Assembly (NCBI GenBank): GCA_963693285.1
Contig: OY848926.1
Coordinates: 2,547,001 to 2,611,000, forward strand
Direction: 5' to 3'
Source of the DNA: Xestospongia muta
Taxonomy: Eukaryota; Porifera; Demospongiae; Haplosclerida; Petrosiidae
DNA: 64,000 nucleotides
How positions within the stretch are numbered: position 1 is the first letter of the stretch; every line of letters starts with the position of its first letter. The notes beneath the pieces are model-generated. The model was not told the origin of the DNA, did not search any database, and saw nothing but the letters and a program-made list of their open reading frames with translations. Made by a program: the position numbers and the translations under genes. Below, piece by piece: positions 10,425 to 22,003 of the stretch.

Positions 10425-12594
10425 GCTGATCTAAAGAGTTTAGTAAGTTTATCTGTCTTAAATATAGTAATAAAGTAGTCTAAATATGTTAATAGTCTAA
10501 ATAAAGAGTTTAGAGCTTTTTCTAAAGTTAAAAAAGATTAGAAATTAACTGTGAAATCTGGTTAAATACGCTGATCTAAAGAGTTTAGTAAGTTTATCTG
10601 TCTTAAATATACTAATAAAGTAGTCTAAATAGGTTAAAACTCTAAAATAAAGTGTTTAGAGCTTTTGAAAGCTAAAAAAGATTAGAAATTAAGTGTGAAA
10701 ACTGGTTAAATAAGCTAATCTAAAGAGTTTAGTAAGTTTATCTGTCTTAAATATACTAATAAAGTAGTCTAAATAGGTTCAAATTCTAAAATAAAGAGTT
10801 TAGAGCTTTTTGAAAGTTAAAAAAGATTAGAAATTAACTGTGAAAACTGGTTAAATAAGCTGATCTAAAGAGTTTAGTAAGTTTATCTGTCTTAAATATA
10901 CTAATAAAGTAGTCTAAATAGGTTAAAACTCTAAAATAAAGAGTTTAGAGCTTTTTGAAAGTTAAAAAAGATTAGAAATTAAGTGTGAAAACTGGTTAAA
11001 TAAGCTGATCTAAAGAGTTTAGTAAGTTTATCTGTCTTAAATATACTAATAAAGTAGTCTAAATAGGTTAAAACTCTAAAATAAAGTGATTAGAGCTTTT
11101 TGAAAGTTAAAAAAGATTAGAAATTAACTGTGAAAACTGGTTAAATAAGCGGATCTAAAGAGTTTAGTAAGTTTATCTGTGTTAAATATAATAATAAAGT
11201 AGTCTAAATAGGTTAAAACTCAAATAAAGAGTTTAGAGCTTTTTGAAAGTTAAAAAAGATTAGAAATTAAGTGTGAAAACTGGTTAAATAAGCTGATCTA
11301 AAGAGTTTAGTAAGTTTATCTGTCTTAAATATACTAATAAAGTAGTCTAAATAGGTTAAAACTCTAAAATAAAGAGTTTAGAGCTTTTTGAAAGTTAAAA
11401 AAGATTAGAAATTAACTGTGAAAACTGGTTAAATACGCTGATCTAAAGAGTTTAGTAAGTTTATCTGTCTTAAATATACTAATAAAGTAGTCTAAATAGG
11501 TTAAAACTCTAAAATAAAGAGTTTAGAGCTTTTTGAAAGTTAAAAAAATTAGAAATTAAGTGTGAAAACTGATTAAATAAGCTGATCTAAAGAGTTTAGT
11601 AAGTTTATCTGTCTTAAATATACTAATAAAGTAGTCTAAATAGGTTAAAACTCTAAAATAAAGAGTTTAGAGCTTTTTGAAAGTTAAAAAACATTAGAAA
11701 TTAACTGTGAAAACTGGTTAAATAAGCTGATCTAAAGAGTTTAGTAAGTTCATCTGTCTTAAATATACTAATAAAGTAGTCTAAATATGTTCAAATTCTA
11801 AAATAAAGAGTTTAGAGCTTTTTGAAAGTTAAAAAAGATTAGAAATTAACTGTGAAAACTGGTTAAATTAGCTGATCTAAAGAGTTTAGTAAGTTTATCT
11901 GTCTTAAATATACTAATAAAGTAGTCTAAATAGGTTAAAACTCTAAAATAAAGAGTTTAGAGCTTTTTGAAAGTTAAAAAAGATTAGAAATTAAGTGTGA
12001 AAACTGGTTAAATAAGCTGATCTAAAGAGTTTAGTAAGTTTATCTCTCTTAAATATACTAATAAAGTAGTCTAAAGAGGTTAAAACTCTAAAATAAAGAG
12101 TTTAGAGCTTTTTGAAAGTTAAAAAAGATTAGAAATTAACTGTGAAAAGTGGTTAAATACGCTGATCTAAAGAGTTTAGTAAGTTTATCTGTCTGAAATA
12201 TACTAATAAAGTAGTCTAAATAGGTTAAAACTCTAAAATAAAGAGTTTAGAGCTTTTTGAAAGTTAAAAAAGATTAGAAATTAACTGTGAAATCTGGTTA
12301 AATAAGCTGATCTAAAGAGTTTAGTAAGTTTATCTGTCTGAAATATACTAATAAAGTAGTCTAAATAGGTTAAAACTCTAAAATAAAGAGTTTAGAGCTT
12401 TTTGAAAGTTAAAAAAGATTAGAAATTAACTGTGAAATCTGGTTAAATACGCTGATCTAAAGAGCTTAGTAAGTTTATCTGTCTTAAATATAGTAATAAA
12501 GTAGTCTAAATAGGTTAAAACTCTAAAATAAAGAGTTTAGAGCTTTTGAAAGTTAAAAAAGATTAGAAATTAAGTGTGAAAACTGGTTAAATAA
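10425..12594. repeat. Module H copy, matched at 41687 onward
   Basis: This is a nearly complete H series: AATATG with the private TTAATAGTC (10483), GTGTTTAG, GCTAATC, an extra plain unit with AAGTGTG, GTGATTAG, AGCGGATC with TGTGTTAAATATAATAAT, plain units, ACATTAG (11692), ATGTTCAAATTC, TTAAATTAG, CTCTC/AAAGAGG, then two GTCTGAAA units. AATATG and ACATTAG lie exactly 31262 bp before their counterparts at 41745 and 42954. This marks a displaced copy of about 1.7 kb. Confidence 0.85.
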
Positions 12595-12739
12595 GCTGAT
12601 CTAAAGAGTTTAGTAAGTTTATCTGTCTTAAATGATCTAATAAAGTAGTCTAAATAGGTTAAAACTCTAAAATAAAGTGATTAGAGCTTTTTGAAAGTTA
12701 AAAAAGATTAGAAATTAACTGTGAAAACTGGTTAAATAA
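12595..12739. repeat. Hybrid monomer with AAATGATCTAATAAAG
   Basis: This unit has the normal CTGATCTAAAGAG start but the middle allele AAATGATCTAAT. That allele is otherwise found in units starting CAGAACTAAGG, including the next one. It is best read as a recombinant between neighbouring classes. Confidence 0.75.
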
Positions 12740-13174
12740 GCAGAACTAAGGACTTTAATAAGTTTATCTGTCTTAAATGATCTAATAAAGTAGTCTAAAT
12801 AGGTTAAAACTCTAAAATAAAGTGATTAGAGCTTTTTGAAAGTTAAAAAAGATTAGAAATTAACTGTGAAAACTGGTTAAATAAGCTGATCTAAAGAGTT
12901 TAGTAAGTTTATCTCTCTTAAATATACTAATAAAGTAGTCTAAATAGGTTAAAACTCTAAAATAAAGAGTTTAGAGCTTTTTGAAATTTAAAAAAGATTA
13001 GAAATTAAATGTGAAAACTGGTTAAATAAGCTGATCTAAAGAGTTTAGTAAGTTTATCTGTCTTAAATATACTAATAAAGTAGTCTAAATAGGTTCAAAC
13101 TCTAAAATAAAGAGTTTAGAGCTTTTTGAAAGTTAAAAAAGATTAGAAATTAACTGTGGAAACTGGTTAAATAA
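12740..13174. repeat. Module E, three monomers (435 bp)
   Basis: The units are (1) CAGAACTAAGGACTTTAATA with AAATGATCTAAT and GTGATTAG, (2) TCTCTCTT with GAAATTTAAAAAAG and TTAAATGTG, (3) GGTTCAAACTC with GTGGAAAC. The module is followed at once by the first unit of module D at 13175. The same three units with exactly 435 bp between markers occur at 36907, 40237 and 63115 (at 36907 the alleles of units 2 and 3 are partly exchanged). Unit 1 alone recurs at 26344 and 39947. Confidence 0.85.
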
Positions 13175-13319
13175 GCTGATCTAAAGAGTTTAGTAAGTTT
13201 ATCTGTCTTAAATGTAGTAATAAAGTAGTCTAAATAGGTTAAAACTCTAAAATAAAGAGTTTAGAGCTTTTTGAAAGTTAAAAAAGTTTAGAAATTAACT
13301 GTGAAAACTGGTTAAATAA
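13175..13319. repeat. First unit of module D (AAATGTAGTAAT)
   Basis: This carries AAATGTAGTAAT and AAAAGTTTAG, the marks of module D unit 1, directly after module E. The remaining D units begin at 13320, inside the 1590-bp duplication. The duplication breakpoint therefore splits module D after its first unit. Confidence 0.8.
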
Positions 13320-14909
13320 GCAGAACTAAGGACTTTAATAAGTTTTTCTCTCTTAAATGTACTAATAAAGTAGTCTAAATAGGTTAAAACTCTAAAATAA
13401 AGAGTTTAGAGCTTTTTGAACGTTAAAAAAGATTAGAAATTAACTGTGAAAACTGGTTAAATAAGCTGATCTAAAGAGTTTAGTAAGTTTATCTGTCTTA
13501 AATATACTAATAAAGTAGTCTAAATAGGTTAAAACTCTAAAATAAAGTGATTAGGGCCTTTTCAAAGTTAAAAAAGATTAGAAATTAACTGTGAAAACTG
13601 GTTAAATAAGCGGATCTAAAGAGTTTAGTAAGTTTATCTGTGTTAAATATACTAATAAAGTAGTCGAAATAGGTTAAAACTCTAAAATAAAGAGTTTAGA
13701 GCTTTTTGAAAGTTAAAAAAGATTAGAAATTAACTGTGAAAACTGGTTAAATAAGCGGATCTAAAGAGTTTAGTAAGTTTATCTGTCTTAAATATACTAA
13801 TAAAGTAGTCTAAATAGGTTAAAACTCTAAAATAAAGAGTTTAGAGCTTTTTGAAAGTTAAAAAAGATTAGAAATTAACTGTGAAAACTGGTTAAATACG
13901 CTGATCTAAAGAGTTTAGTAAGTTTATCTGTCTTAAATATACTAATAAAGTAGTCTAAATAGGTTAAAACTCTAAAATAAAGTGTTTAGAGCTTTTGAAA
14001 GCTAAAAAAGATTAGAAATTAAGTGTGAAAACTGGTTAAATAAGCTAATCTAAAGAGTTTAGTAAGTTTATCTGTCTTAAATATACTAATAAAGTAGTCT
14101 AAATAGGTTCAAATTCTAAAATAAAGAGTTTAGAGCTTTTTGAAAGTTAAAAAAGATTAGAAATTAACTGTGAAAACTGGTTAAATAAGCTGATCTAAAG
14201 AGTTTAGTAAGTTTATCTGTCTTAAATATAGTAATAAAGTAGTCTAAATAGGTTAAAACTCTAAAATAAAGAGTTTAGAGCTTTTTGAAAGTTAAAAAAG
14301 ATTAGAAATTAACTGTGAAAACTGGTTAAATAAGCTGATCTAAAGAGTTTAGTAAGTTTATCTGTCTTAAATATACTAATAAAGTAGTCTAAATAGGTTA
14401 AAACTCTAAAATAAAGAGTTTAGAGCTTTTTGAAAGTTAAAAAAGATTAGAAATTAACTGTGAAAACTGGTTAAATAAGCGGATCTAAAGAGTTTAGTAA
14501 GTTTATCTGTGTTAAATATAATAATAAAGTAGTCTAAATAGGTTAAAACTCAAATAAAGAGTTAGAGCTTTTTGAAAGTTAAAAAAGATTAGAAATTAAG
14601 TGTGAAAACTGGTTAAATAAGCTGATCTAAAGAGTTTAGTAAGTTTATCTGTCTTAAATATACTAATAAAGTAGTCTAAATAGGTTAAAACTCTAAAATA
14701 AAGAGTTTAGAGCTTTTTGAAAGTTAAAAAAGATTAGAAATTAACTGTGAAAACTGGTTAAATACGCTGATCTAAAGAGTTTAGTAAGTTTATCTCTCTT
14801 AAATATACTAATAAAGTAGTCTAAATAGGTTAAAACTCTAAAATAAAGAGTTTAGAGCTTTTTGAAAGTTAAAAAGATTAGAAATTAACTGTGAAAACTG
14901 GTTAAATAA
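13320..14909. repeat. Eleven-monomer block, copy 1 of a tandem duplication (1590 bp)
   Basis: The block contains module D units 2-5 and the early module H units (GTGTTTAG, GCTAATC, GGTTCAAATTC, ATAGTAAT, AGCGG with AACTCAAATAAAGAGTTAGAGC, plain, TCTCTCTT). The adjoining 14910-16499 repeats it. Private marks shared by the two copies are TTAGGGCCTTTTCAAAG (13551 and 15141), TAGTCGAAATAGG (13661 and 15251) and AAAGAGTTAGAGC (14551 and 16141). I compared line by line and saw one difference: G at 13642 (TCTGTGTT) where copy 2 has C. Confidence 0.93.
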
Positions 14910-16499
14910 GCAGAACTAAGGACTTTAATAAGTTTTTCTCTCTTAAATGTACTAATAAAGTAGTCTAAATAGGTTAAAACTCTAAAATAAAGAGTTTAGA
15001 GCTTTTTGAACGTTAAAAAAGATTAGAAATTAACTGTGAAAACTGGTTAAATAAGCTGATCTAAAGAGTTTAGTAAGTTTATCTGTCTTAAATATACTAA
15101 TAAAGTAGTCTAAATAGGTTAAAACTCTAAAATAAAGTGATTAGGGCCTTTTCAAAGTTAAAAAAGATTAGAAATTAACTGTGAAAACTGGTTAAATAAG
15201 CGGATCTAAAGAGTTTAGTAAGTTTATCTGTCTTAAATATACTAATAAAGTAGTCGAAATAGGTTAAAACTCTAAAATAAAGAGTTTAGAGCTTTTTGAA
15301 AGTTAAAAAAGATTAGAAATTAACTGTGAAAACTGGTTAAATAAGCGGATCTAAAGAGTTTAGTAAGTTTATCTGTCTTAAATATACTAATAAAGTAGTC
15401 TAAATAGGTTAAAACTCTAAAATAAAGAGTTTAGAGCTTTTTGAAAGTTAAAAAAGATTAGAAATTAACTGTGAAAACTGGTTAAATACGCTGATCTAAA
15501 GAGTTTAGTAAGTTTATCTGTCTTAAATATACTAATAAAGTAGTCTAAATAGGTTAAAACTCTAAAATAAAGTGTTTAGAGCTTTTGAAAGCTAAAAAAG
15601 ATTAGAAATTAAGTGTGAAAACTGGTTAAATAAGCTAATCTAAAGAGTTTAGTAAGTTTATCTGTCTTAAATATACTAATAAAGTAGTCTAAATAGGTTC
15701 AAATTCTAAAATAAAGAGTTTAGAGCTTTTTGAAAGTTAAAAAAGATTAGAAATTAACTGTGAAAACTGGTTAAATAAGCTGATCTAAAGAGTTTAGTAA
15801 GTTTATCTGTCTTAAATATAGTAATAAAGTAGTCTAAATAGGTTAAAACTCTAAAATAAAGAGTTTAGAGCTTTTTGAAAGTTAAAAAAGATTAGAAATT
15901 AACTGTGAAAACTGGTTAAATAAGCTGATCTAAAGAGTTTAGTAAGTTTATCTGTCTTAAATATACTAATAAAGTAGTCTAAATAGGTTAAAACTCTAAA
16001 ATAAAGAGTTTAGAGCTTTTTGAAAGTTAAAAAAGATTAGAAATTAACTGTGAAAACTGGTTAAATAAGCGGATCTAAAGAGTTTAGTAAGTTTATCTGT
16101 GTTAAATATAATAATAAAGTAGTCTAAATAGGTTAAAACTCAAATAAAGAGTTAGAGCTTTTTGAAAGTTAAAAAAGATTAGAAATTAAGTGTGAAAACT
16201 GGTTAAATAAGCTGATCTAAAGAGTTTAGTAAGTTTATCTGTCTTAAATATACTAATAAAGTAGTCTAAATAGGTTAAAACTCTAAAATAAAGAGTTTAG
16301 AGCTTTTTGAAAGTTAAAAAAGATTAGAAATTAACTGTGAAAACTGGTTAAATACGCTGATCTAAAGAGTTTAGTAAGTTTATCTCTCTTAAATATACTA
16401 ATAAAGTAGTCTAAATAGGTTAAAACTCTAAAATAAAGAGTTTAGAGCTTTTTGAAAGTTAAAAAGATTAGAAATTAACTGTGAAAACTGGTTAAATAA
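14910..16499. repeat. Eleven-monomer block, copy 2 of a tandem duplication (1590 bp)
   Basis: The second copy starts at the CAGAACTAAGG unit and ends after a short TTAAAAAGATTAG unit. Near-identity to copy 1 over 1590 bp makes this one of the youngest events in the window. The length is 11 x 145 minus 5, and both copies carry the same deletions. Confidence 0.93.
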
Positions 16500-17659
16500 G
16501 CTGATCTAAAGAGTTTAGTAAGTTTATCTGTCTTAAATATACTAATAAAGTAGTCTAAATAGGTTAAAACTCTAAAATAAAGAGTTTAGAGCTTTTTGAA
16601 AGTTAAAAAACATTAGAAATTAACTGTGAAAACTGGTTAAATAAGCTGATCTAAAGAGTTTAGTAAGTTTATCTGTCTTAAATATACTAATAAAGTAGTC
16701 TAAATATGTTCAAATTCTAAAATAAAGAGTTTAGAGCCTTTTGAAAGTTAAAAAAGATTAGAAATTAACTGTGAAAACTGGTTAAATTAGCTGATCTAAA
16801 GAGTTTAGTAAGTTTATCTGTCTTAAATATACTAATAAAGTAGTCTAAATAGGTTAAAACTCTAAAATAAAGTGATTAGAGCTTTTTGAAAGTTAAAAAA
16901 GATTAGAAATTAAGTGTGAAAACTGGTTAAATAAGCTGATCTAAAGAGTTTAGTAAGTTTATCTCTCTTAAATATACTAATAAAGTAGTCTAAATAGGTT
17001 AAAACTCTAAAATAAAGAGTTTAGAGCTTTTTGAAAGTTAAAAAAGATTAGAAATTAACTGTGAAAAGTGGTTAAATAAGCTGATCTAAAGAGTTTAGTA
17101 AGTTTATCTGTCTGAAATATACTAATAAAGTAGTCTAAATAGGTTAAAACTCTAAAATAAAGAGTTTAGAGCTTTTTGAAAGTTAAAAAAGATTAGAAAT
17201 TAACTGTGAAAACTGGTTAAATACGCTGATCTAAAGAGTTTAGTAAGTTTATCTGTCTATAAATATACTAATAAAGTAGTCTAAATAGGTTAAAACTCTA
17301 AATAAAGAGTTTAGAGCTTTTTGAAAGTTAAAAAAGATTAGAAATTAACTGTGAAATCTGGTTAAATACGCTGATCTAAAGAGTTTAGTAAGTTTATCTG
17401 TCTTAAATATACTAATAAAGTAGTCTAAATAGGTTAAAACTCTAAAATAAAGAGTTTAGAGCTTTTTGAAAGTTAAAAAGATTAGAAATTAACTGTGAAA
17501 ACTGGTTAAATAAGCAGAACTTAGGACATTAATAAGTTTATCTGTCTTAAATGAACTATTAAAGTAGTCTAAATAGGATAAAACTCTAAAATAAAGTGTT
17601 TAGAGCTTTTTGAAAGTTAAAAAAGATTAGAAATTAAGTGTGAAAACTGGTTAAATAAG
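16500..17659. repeat. Module H, distal units; parent-like copy of 42.8-45 kb
   Basis: The order is plain, ACATTAG (16611), ATGTTCAAATTC/GAGCC, GTGATTAG, CTCTC with AAAGTGG, GTCTGAAA (unit at 17080), GTCTATAAAT (17256), plain short, CAGAACTTAGG with the allele GGATAAAAC (17515). Markers before 17080 match 42.8-43.4 kb at offset 26343. Markers after it match 44.15 kb onward at offset 27065. The 722-bp difference equals the five-unit block at 43423-44144. Confidence 0.85.
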
Positions 17660-18830
17660 CTGATCTAAAGAGTTTAGTAAGTTTATCTGTCTTAAATATA
17701 CTAATAAAGTAGTCTAAATAGGTTAAAACTCTAAAATAAAGTGATTAGAGCTTTTTGAAAGTTAAAAAAAATTAGAAATTAACTGTGAAAACTGGTTAAA
17801 TACGCTGATCTAAAGAGTTTAGTAAGTTTTTCTCTCTTAAATGTACTAATAAAGTAGTCTAAATAGGTTAAAACTCTAAAATAAAGAGTTTAGAGCTTTT
17901 TGAACGTTAAAAAAGATTAGAAATTAACTGTGAAAACTGGTTAAATAAGCTGATCTAAAGAGTTTAGTAAGTTTATCTGTCTTAAATATACTAATAAAGT
18001 AGTCTAAATAGGTTAAAACTCTAAAATAAAGTGATTAGAGCCTTTTGAAAGTTAAAAAAGATTAGAAATTAACTGTGAAAACTGGTTAAATAAGCGGATC
18101 TAAAGAGTTTAGTAAGTTTATCTGTGTTAAATATACTAATAAAGTAGTCTAAATAGGTTAAAACTCTAAAATAAAGAGTTTAGAGCTTTTTGAAAGTTAA
18201 AAAAGATTAGAAATTAACTGTGAAAACTGGTTAAATAAGCGGATCTAAAGAGTTTAGTAAGTTTATCTGTCTTAAATATACTAATAAAGTAGTCTAAATA
18301 GGTTAAAACTCTAAAATAAAGAGTTTAGAGCTTTTTGAAAGTTAAAAAAGATTAGAAATTAACTGTGAAAACTGGTTAAATACGCTGATCTAAAGAGTTT
18401 AGTAAGTTTATCTGTCTTAAATATACTAATAAAGTAGTCTAAATAGGTTAAAACTCTAAAATAAAGAGTTTAGAGCTTTTTGAAAGTTAAAAAAGATTAG
18501 AAATTAACTGTGAAAACTGGTTAAATAAGCTGATCTAAAGAGTTTAGTAAGTTTATCTCTCTTAAATATACTAATAAAGTAGTCTAAATAGGTTAAAACT
18601 CTAAAATAAAGAGTTTAGAGCTTTTTGAAAGTTAAAAAAGATTAGAAATTAACTGTGAAAAGTGGTTAAATAAGCTGATCTAAAGAGTTTAGTAAGTTTA
18701 TCTGTCTGAAATATACTAATAAAGTAGTCTAAATAGGTTAAAACTCTAAAATAGAGTTTAGAGCTTTTTGAAAGTTAAAAAAGATTAGAAATTAACTGTG
18801 AAAACTGGTTAAATAAGCTGATCTAAAGAG
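17660..18830. repeat. Module D-like units without the CAGAACTAAGG start
   Basis: Near 17810 a unit beginning ATACGCTGATCTAAAG carries the D-type middle (TTTTTCTCTC, AAATGTAC) and right half (GAACGTT). GTGATTAGAGCC, AGCGG/TCTGTGTT and AGCGG units follow. The normal start joined to a D middle recurs at 44.88, 45.90, 49.09, 49.52 and 50.68 kb. A recombinant monomer founded that later family. Confidence 0.8.
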
Positions 18831-19686
18831 TTTAGTAAGTTCATCTGTCTTAAATATACTAATAAAGTTGTCTAAATAGGTTCAAACTCTAAAATAAAGA
18901 GTTTAGAGCTTTTTGAAAGTTAAAAAAGATTAGAAATTAACTGTGAAAACTGGTTAAATAAGCTGATCTAAAGAGTTTAGTAAGTTTATCTGTCTTAAAT
19001 ATACTAATAAAGTAGTCTAAATAGGTTAAATCTCTAAAATAAAGAGTTTAGAGCTTTTTGAAAGTTAAAAAAGATTAGAAATTAACTGTGAAAACTGGTT
19101 AAATAAGCTGATCTAAAGAGTTTAGTAAGTTTATCTGTCTTAAATATACTAATAAAGTAGTCTAAATAGGTTAAAACTCTAAAATAAAGAGTTTAGAGCT
19201 TTTTGAAAGTTAAAAAAGATTAGAAATTAACTGTGAAAACTGGTTAAATACGCTGATCTAAAGAGTTTAGTAAGTTTATCTGTCTTAAATATACAAATAA
19301 AGTAGTCTAAATAGGTTAAAACTCTAAAATAAAGAGTTTAGAGCTTTTTGAAAGTTAAAAAAGATTAGAAATTAACTGTGAAAACTGGTTAAATAAGCTG
19401 ATCTAAAGAGTTTAGTAAGTTTATCTGTCTTAAATATACTAATAAAGTAGTCTAAATAGGTTAAAACTCTAAAATAAAGAGTTTAGAGCTTTTTGAAAGT
19501 TAAAAAAGATTAGAAATTAACTGTGAAAACTGGTTAAATACGCTGATCTAAAGAGTTTAGTAAGTTTATCTGTCTTAAATATACTAATAAAGTAGTCTAA
19601 ATAGGTTAAAACTCTAAAATAAAGAGTTTAGAGCTTTTTGAAAGTTAAAAAAGATTAGAAATTAACTGTGAAAACTGGTTAAATAA
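18831..19686. repeat. Plain monomers, six units
   Basis: These near-consensus units carry isolated marks: TTCATCTG with AAAGTTGTC, TTAAATCTCTAAAAT, and ATACAAATAAAG near 19288. The last two marks also occur near 3254 and at 1777 and 2648. This stretch is therefore related to 1.6-3.3 kb, with units in a different order. Confidence 0.7.
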
Positions 19687-20409
19687 GCTGATCTAAAGAG
19701 TTTAGTAAGTTTATCTGTCTTAAATATAGTAATAAAGTAGTCTAAATAGGTTAAAACTCTAAAATAAAGAGTTTAGAGCTTTTTGAAAGTTAAAAAAGAT
19801 TAGAAATTAACTGTGAAAACTGGTTAAATAAGCTGATCTAAAGAGTTTAGTAAGTTTATCTGTCTTAAATATACTAATAAAGTAGTCTAAATAGGTTCAA
19901 ATTCTAAAATAAGAGTTTAGAGCTTTTTGAAAGTTAAAAAAATTAGAAATTAACTGTGGAAACTGATTAAATAAGCACAACTAAGGACTTTAATAAGTTT
20001 ATCTGTCTTAAATGTACTAATAAAGTAGTCTAAATAGGTTAAAACTCTAAAATAAAGAGTTTAGAGCTTTTCGAAAGTTAAAAAAGATTAGAAATTAACT
20101 GTGAAAACTGGTTAAATAAGCTGATCTAAAGAGTTTAGTAAGTTTATCTCTCTTAAATATACTAATAAAATAGTCTAAATAGGTTAAAACTCTAAAATAA
20201 AGAGTTTAGAGCTTTTTGAAAGTTAAAAAAGATTAGAAATTAACTGTGAAAACAGGTTAAATAAGCTGATCTAAAGAGTTTAGTAAGTTTATCTGTCTTA
20301 AATGTACTAATAAAGTAGTCTAAATAGGTTAAAACACTAAAATAAAGAGTTTAGAGCTTTTTGAACGTTAAAAAAGATTAGAAATTAACTGTGAAAACTG
20401 GTTAAATAA
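19687..20409. repeat. Five-unit block duplicated from or with 3331-4054
   Basis: This is the counterpart of 3331-4054, with CACAACTAAGG at 19976. One further base is missing at AAAATAAGAGTTTAG (near 19910), and the last unit reads AAACACTAAAAT, where the other copy reads AAACTCTAAAAT. The plain units that follow differ from those after the other copy. Confidence 0.85.
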
Positions 20410-21570
20410 GCTGATCTAAAGAGTTTAGTAAGTTTATCTGTCTTAAATATACTAATAAAGTAGTCTAAATAGGTTAAAACTCTAAAATAAAGTGATTAGA
20501 GCTTTTTGAAAGTTAAAAAAGATTAGAAATTAACTGTGAAAACTGGTTAAATAAGCGGATCTAAAGAGTTTAGTAAGTTTATCTGTGTTAAATATACTAA
20601 TAAAGTAGTCTAAATAGGTTAAAACTCTAAAATAAAGAGTTTAGAGCTTTTTGAAAGTTAAAAAAAATTAGAAATTAACTGTGAAAACTGGTTAAATAAG
20701 CTGATCTAAAGAGTTTAGTAAGTTTATCTGTCTTAAATATACTAATAAAGTAGTCTAAATAGGTTAAAACTCTAAAATAAAGAGTTTAGAGCTTTTTGAA
20801 AGTTAAAAAAGATTAGAAATTAACTGTGAAAACTGGTTAAATACGCTGATCTAAAGAGTTTAGTAAGTTTATCTGTCTTAAATATACTAATAAAGTAGTC
20901 TAAATAGGTTAAAACTCTAAAATAAAGAGTTTAGAGCTTTTTGAAAGTTAAAAAACATTTGAAGTTAACTGTGATAACTGTTTAAATAAGCTGATCTAAA
21001 GAGTTTAGTAAGTTTATCTGTCTTAAATATAATAATAAAGTAGTCTAAATATGTTCAAATTCTAAAATAAAGAGTTTAGAGCTTTTTGAAAGTTAAAAAA
21101 GATTAGAAATTAACTGTGAAAACTGTTTAAATTAGCTGATCTAAAGAGTTTAGTAAGTTTATCTGTCTTAAATATACTAATAAAGTAGTCTAAATAGGTT
21201 AAAACTCTAAAATAAAGAGTTTAGAGCTTTTTGAAAGTTAAAAAAGATTAGAAATTAACTGTGAAAACTGGTTAAATAAGCTGATCTAAAGAGTTTAGTA
21301 AGTTTATCTGTCTTAAATATACTAATAAAGTACTCTAAATAGGTTAAAACTCTAAAATAAAGAGTTTAGAGCTTTTTGAAAGTTAACAAAAGATTAGAAA
21401 TTAACTGTGAAAAGTGGTTAAATAAGCTGATCTAAAGAGTTTAGTAAGTTTATCTGTCTGAAATATACTAATAAAGTAGTCTAAATAGGTTAAAACTCTA
21501 AAATAAAGAGTTTAGAGCTTTTTGAAAGTTAAAAAAGATTAGAAATTAACTGTGAAAACTGGTTAAATCA
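20410..21570. repeat. Mixed monomers, eight units
   Basis: The units carry GTGATTAG, AGCGG/TCTGTGTT, plain marks and ATACG. A distinctive unit near 20950 has ACATTTGAAGTTAACTGTGATAACTG. ATAATAAT with ATGTTCAAATTC, TACTCTAAAT (near 21331, shared with 4541 and 5842) and GTCTGAAA follow. The final units match those before the H modules at 4.5 and 5.8 kb, extending that homology upstream. Confidence 0.7.
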
Positions 21571-22003
21571 GCTGATCTAAAGAGTTTAGTAAGTTTATCT
21601 GTCTTAAATATACTAATAAAGTAGTCTAAATATGTTAAAAGTCTAAATAAAGAGTTTAGAGCTTTTTGAAAGTTAAAAAAGATTAGAAATTAACTGTGAA
21701 ATCTGGTTAAATACGCTGATCTAAAGAGTTTAGTAAGTTTATCTGTCTTAAATATACTAATAAAGTAGACTAAATAGGTTAAAACTCTAAAATAAAGTGT
21801 TTAGAGCTTTTGAAAGCTAAAAAAGATTAGAAATTAAGTGTGAAAACTGGTTAAATAAGCTAATCTAAAGAGTTTAGTAAGTTTATCTGTCTTAAATATA
21901 CTAATAAAGTAGTCTAAATAGGTTCAAATTCTAAAATAAAGAGTTTAGAGCTTTTTGAAAGTTAAAAAAGATTAGAAATTAACTGTGAAAACTGGTTAAA
22001 TAA
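21571..22003. repeat. Module H, units 1-3
   Basis: The units carry AATATG with GTCTAAATAAAG (21629), GTGTTTAG with AAAGCTAAA, and GCTAATC with GGTTCAAATTC. The AATCAG allele precedes them as at 145 and 6080. One private change is AAGTAGACTAAAT near 21768. Confidence 0.8.

Noticed and set aside
13320..16499. Assembly artefact as the explanation for the near-identical tandem blocks
   Set aside because: Cannot be excluded, but one base difference separates these copies, and many other in-register offsets of different size occur across the window. This fits biological exchange better than one repeated error.
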